This document shows positions 61,501 through 64,000 of a stretch of 64,000 bases of DNA, piece after piece. Location of the stretch: NCBI RefSeq assembly GCF_030325625.1, contig NZ_JACAIS010000009.1, positions 124,001 through 188,000 on the forward strand, given 5' to 3'. The translations under genes and the position numbers were made by a program. This stretch comes from Sphingobacterium sp. N143. Its GTDB lineage: Bacteria > Bacteroidota > Bacteroidia > Sphingobacteriales > Sphingobacteriaceae. The notes under the pieces are model-generated. The model searched no databases. It was given only the letters and a program-made list of their open reading frames with translations, and was not told the DNA's origin. The first letter of the stretch is position 1. Each line of letters begins with the position of its first letter.

Positions 61501-61644
61501 AGTACTGCTATTTACATTAAATGTTGATACAAAGTAACGACAATTTTATTTAATCTTTAAAATAAATCGCATTTACATATTAAGCTACAACAAATAAAAA
61601 CATGAATAGTTTGTATATGAGCAACCCCAAAAGATTTAATTATG

Positions 61645-61652
61645 TAAATTTG
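61645..61652 (+). promoter_or_regulatory. -7 promoter element before scpA
   Basis: TAAATTTG matches TAnnTTTG and ends 8 nt before the scpA ATG at 61661; the transcript would have almost no leader. A TTTG is 31 nt upstream, outside the normal -33 spacing. Confidence 0.5.
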
Positions 61653-61660
61653 TATGAGAT

Positions 61661-62446
61661 ATGCAAATAGAAGAAGGATATGAAATCAAGCTTCCTCAAT
61701 TTGAGGGACCTTTTGATTTATTACTATTTTTTATTGAACGGGATGAATTGAATATCCATGATATCCCAATTTCGAGGATTACAGATGATTTTTTGGCTTA
61801 TGTAAGCCAGATGCAAGCTCTTAACATGGAAATGGCCAGTGAATTTATCTTTGTGGCTTCAACACTGATGCGTATCAAAGCAAAAATGCTCCTTCCTAGG
61901 CCTGATCTGGATGATGAGGAAAATGAAATTGATCTTAAAGAAGACCTTGTTCAAAAACTTATACTTTATAAACAATTTAAGGAAATTTGTGAAGAGCTGA
62001 AAATCTTAGAAGACGACCGGCTTAAATTATATAGCCGTGGTAATATTCGGTATGATATTCAACAGAGACTTAAATTGGATACCACCGGTGAGAATTTAGA
62101 TAGTTTTGATCTCTATGGTCTGATGATGGTCTATGAGCAGATCATATATCAATTTCACAATAGACCTCCAGAAGTAACACACACTGTTGTTAAATATCCA
62201 TATACGATCGAACAACAGAAGAAAGCAATAGCTGAACTAATTGAAATCAATAAAAAATTAGATTTTCAAGAAATCTTAAAAAATTCGGAAAATAAAATTC
62301 AGTTTGTCTATAATTTCTTAGCTATTCTGGAGATGTTGCAACAGCGATTACTCCAAATTGAAATAGGATTAGGATATAACAATTTCAATATAGAACAAAG
62401 AGATTGTAAACAAGACGAACTCCTATTGGAAGAAGAAGAGATATAA
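61661..62446 (+). CDS. scpA: Segregation and condensation protein A
   Basis: The kleisin of the Smc-ScpAB condensin, which compacts and separates chromosomes. The 261-aa protein has the start YEIKLPQFEGPFDLLLFFIERDELNIHDIPIS, then LMRIKAKMLLPRP near residue 69 and a C-terminal winged helix with a FLAILEMLQQRLLQIEI stretch. The start ATG is at 61661, with a promoter element just before it. scpB and smc are not in the window. Confidence 0.95.
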   Translation: MQIEEGYEIKLPQFEGPFDLLLFFIERDELNIHDIPISRITDDFLAYVSQMQALNMEMASEFIFVASTLMRIKAKMLLPRPDLDDEENEIDLKEDLVQKLILYKQFKEICEELKILEDDRLKLYSRGNIRYDIQQRLKLDTTGENLDSFDLYGLMMVYEQIIYQFHNRPPEVTHTVVKYPYTIEQQKKAIAELIEINKKLDFQEILKNSENKIQFVYNFLAILEMLQQRLLQIEIGLGYNNFNIEQRDCKQDELLLEEEEI

Positions 62447-62447
62447 C

Positions 62448-62486
62448 AAAAAAAGACCAGCCTCCTTAATAAGCTGGGTCTTTTTT
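62448..62486. terminator. Bidirectional terminator between scpA and thiL
   Basis: AAAAAAAGACCAGC pairs with GCTGGGTCTTTTTT with a one-base bulge. It separates the convergent scpA and thiL genes. Confidence 0.85.
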
Positions 62487-62488
62487 GT

Positions 62489-63541
62489 TTAGTCTTTTTT
62501 CTTAAAAGCATTCCATCCCTGAGCAGTAATAGGATAAAGATTTCCAGATTTAGAAATCATTTCACATCCTTCGGATGCAGTGGTCATATAACCAATAATA
62601 CTAATATCAGGTAAATTTTTGATCTTATCGTGGTCCGATTGAGGAATCGTAAACAACAATTCGTAATCTTCCCCTCCATTTAAAGCTGCCACAGTTGGAT
62701 CAATTCCAAATTCCCGGCCTGTGTCATAAGTCATTTGATCTAATGGTATTTTATCTTCATATAATCGACATCCTTTATTAGATTGCCGACATATATGCAA
62801 AATTTCTGAGGCCAATCCATCAGATATATCCATCATTGAGGTAGGTTTAAGATTTAATTTAGCCAATAATTCTACTATATCTTTCCTTGCTTCGGGTTTT
62901 AATTGGCGTTCAACAATATAATCTTTTCCCTCTAAATCTGGCTGTACATTGGGATTTTCCAAATAAATATCCTTTTCTCTTTCCAATAATTGCAAGCCCA
63001 TATATGCTGCTCCTAAATCTCCAGATACACACAACAAATCTCCTTCCTGGGCCCCGTTCCGATAAGTTATTTTATCCTCATCGGCATAACCTATACTGGT
63101 GACCGAAATTATCAAACCTTGGGCTGATGCGGAGGTATCACCACCAATCAGATCAACTTGATATTTTTTACAAGCAATCAGTGCTCCTTGATAAATTTCC
63201 TCCACAGCCTCCAATGGAAATTTAGAAGATAATCCAATTGAAAAAGTAATTTGAGAAGCAATACCATTCATAGCATAAATATCACTTAAATTAACTTGGA
63301 CTGCTTTATATCCAAGATGCTTGAGTGGTACATATCTCAAATCAAAATGAATACCTTCCAGGAGCAAATCAGTAGAAATCAATGTTTTCTTACCCGAAAA
63401 ATCTAGCACTGCTGCATCGTCACCGATTCCTTTAATCGTTGACTTTTCAGTAATTTCTACTGCCTTGTTTATATAATCAATCAAACCAAACTCCCCCATT
63501 TCCTCGAGATTGGTCCGTTCAGTGTTATCAAAATCAAACAT
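62489..63541 (-). CDS. thiL: Thiamine-monophosphate kinase
   Basis: ThiL phosphorylates thiamine monophosphate to the active diphosphate. The 350-aa protein has the ATP/Mg start KGIGDDAAVLDFSGK near residue 40, the LIGGDTSASAQGLIISVTSIG block near 127, MDISDGLASEILHICRQ near 230 and LNGGEDYELLFTIP near 280. A partial nadA gene lies upstream on the same strand, but a 126-nt gap makes co-transcription uncertain. Confidence 0.95.
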   Translation of the reverse strand: MFDFDNTERTNLEEMGEFGLIDYINKAVEITEKSTIKGIGDDAAVLDFSGKKTLISTDLLLEGIHFDLRYVPLKHLGYKAVQVNLSDIYAMNGIASQITFSIGLSSKFPLEAVEEIYQGALIACKKYQVDLIGGDTSASAQGLIISVTSIGYADEDKITYRNGAQEGDLLCVSGDLGAAYMGLQLLEREKDIYLENPNVQPDLEGKDYIVERQLKPEARKDIVELLAKLNLKPTSMMDISDGLASEILHICRQSNKGCRLYEDKIPLDQMTYDTGREFGIDPTVAALNGGEDYELLFTIPQSDHDKIKNLPDISIIGYMTTASEGCEMISKSGNLYPITAQGWNAFKKKD

Positions 63542-63667
63542 ATTTAAAAATTTAAAGCTTTTAAATAAGGGTAGAGCACTACCCTAAAACAATAATCGAT
63601 ATGAGAAACTATCTGTTATCATATCGATTAGCTATTCAAGAATTATGGTCAAAAAATAATGGAATCA

Positions 63668-64000
63668 CTATAATCCCAAGCTTGCCGATATTTCCAGCAT
63701 ACGTTCAATAGGTCGTTGCGCGCGCTGTATTACATCTGCTGGAAGAAGAATCTCCGGTGACTCGTATTTTAAACAATTATAAAGTTTTTCCAACGTGTTT
63801 AGTTTCATATGTGGGCAATCATTACAAGCACATGCATTATTTGGAGGGGCAGGAATAAATGTTTTATGTGGACTCGCCTTCTGCATCTGATACAAAATTC
63901 CAGATTCAGTAGCGACTATATAGGCCTTCGCAGTATCAATCTGGGTAAATTTAAGCATTCCAGCTGTCGAACCCACATAATCAGCTTTAGCCAAAATATG
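63668..64000 (-). CDS. nadA: Quinolinate synthase, 3' part only
   Basis: NadA condenses iminoaspartate and dihydroxyacetone phosphate to quinolinate in de novo NAD synthesis. The frame is open to the window edge, so about 110 C-terminal residues are seen out of about 330. AKADYVGSTAGML is the family motif, and NNACACNDCPHMKLNTLE carries the Cys of the 4Fe-4S cluster. The stop is at 63668-63670. The rest of the gene lies to the right. Confidence 0.93.
   Translation of the reverse strand, partial: HILAKADYVGSTAGMLKFTQIDTAKAYIVATESGILYQMQKASPHKTFIPAPPNNACACNDCPHMKLNTLEKLYNCLKYESPEILLPADVIQRAQRPIERMLEISASLGL

Noticed and set aside
1..64000. CRISPR array, insertion sequence, prophage or defence island
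   Set aside because: No repeat-spacer array, transposase, integrase, terminal inverted repeats or recognisable defence gene is seen; the window is mostly housekeeping.

Overview
The window looks like a chromosomal segment of a Bacteroidota bacterium, most likely in the Sphingobacteriaceae (Sphingobacterium or a close relative). The evidence is the gliding-motility lipoprotein GldH, a RicT/PSP1 protein with a basic tail, a DUF4295 ribosome-associated protein beside L28 and L33, SecA of about 1,095 residues, futalosine-route menaquinone synthesis (MqnD), bacillithiol synthesis (BshC), and many TAnnTTTG promoter elements with few Shine-Dalgarno sequences. No database could be searched, so names rest on motifs, length and gene order.

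Layout. 1-4.8 kb: 5' end of a secreted protein (-), xseA-xseB (+), a pirin and an Asp/Glu racemase-like protein (-), then an amidohydrolase gene with an internal deletion. 4.85-6.3 kb: tRNA-Glu and purD (-). 6.5-15 kb: plus-strand run with a plug-domain protein, an enoyl-CoA isomerase, a lipoprotein, a phosphohexomutase, a Nudix enzyme, a conserved orphan protein and idi. 15-25.5 kb: mostly minus (amidase, gcvP, bshC, rimO, ftsY, rpmB-rpmG-DUF4295), with ctlX on plus. 25.7-32.8 kb: mostly plus (small membrane protein, recO, DUF805, SIMPL, DUF4112, DUF4359, truC, gcvT), with a small lipoprotein and a cold-shock gene on minus. 32.9-43.7 kb: mostly minus (rhodanese operon, secA-SPOR-M20 peptidase-unknown-GNAT operon, mqnD, surE). 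43.9-46.7 kb: a three-gene unsaturated-uronate module (kduI-DUF4861-kduD). 46.8-51.6 kb: yicC-gmk-nadD, a CAP-domain protein and dnaN-dedA (-). 51.8-57.5 kb: holB-ricT-gldH-lpxK and three Spy-like periplasmic proteins (+). 57.6-64 kb: dnaA and dxs (-), scpA (+), thiL and the 3' part of nadA (-).

Connections. The window joins replication and repair (dnaA, dnaN, holB, recO, xseAB, scpA), the secretion and envelope machinery (secA, ftsY, lpxK, gldH), glycine cleavage (gcvP and gcvT, 13 kb apart), isoprenoid supply (dxs, idi), cofactors (nadA, nadD, thiL, mqnD) and pectin-type uronate use (kduI, kduD). Convergent gene pairs are generally separated by one compact hairpin with A/T tails on both sides.

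I see no mobile element, CRISPR array, phage or defence island. The most notable non-routine signals are the internally deleted amidohydrolase, a roughly 100-nt nested palindrome at 28.3 kb, a 17-bp perfect hairpin before the amidase, promoter -7 elements lying 3-8 nt before start codons, DnaA-box-like sites upstream of dnaA, a Cys-to-Ser change in a racemase-like protein, and a tandem Spy-like family beside dnaA.
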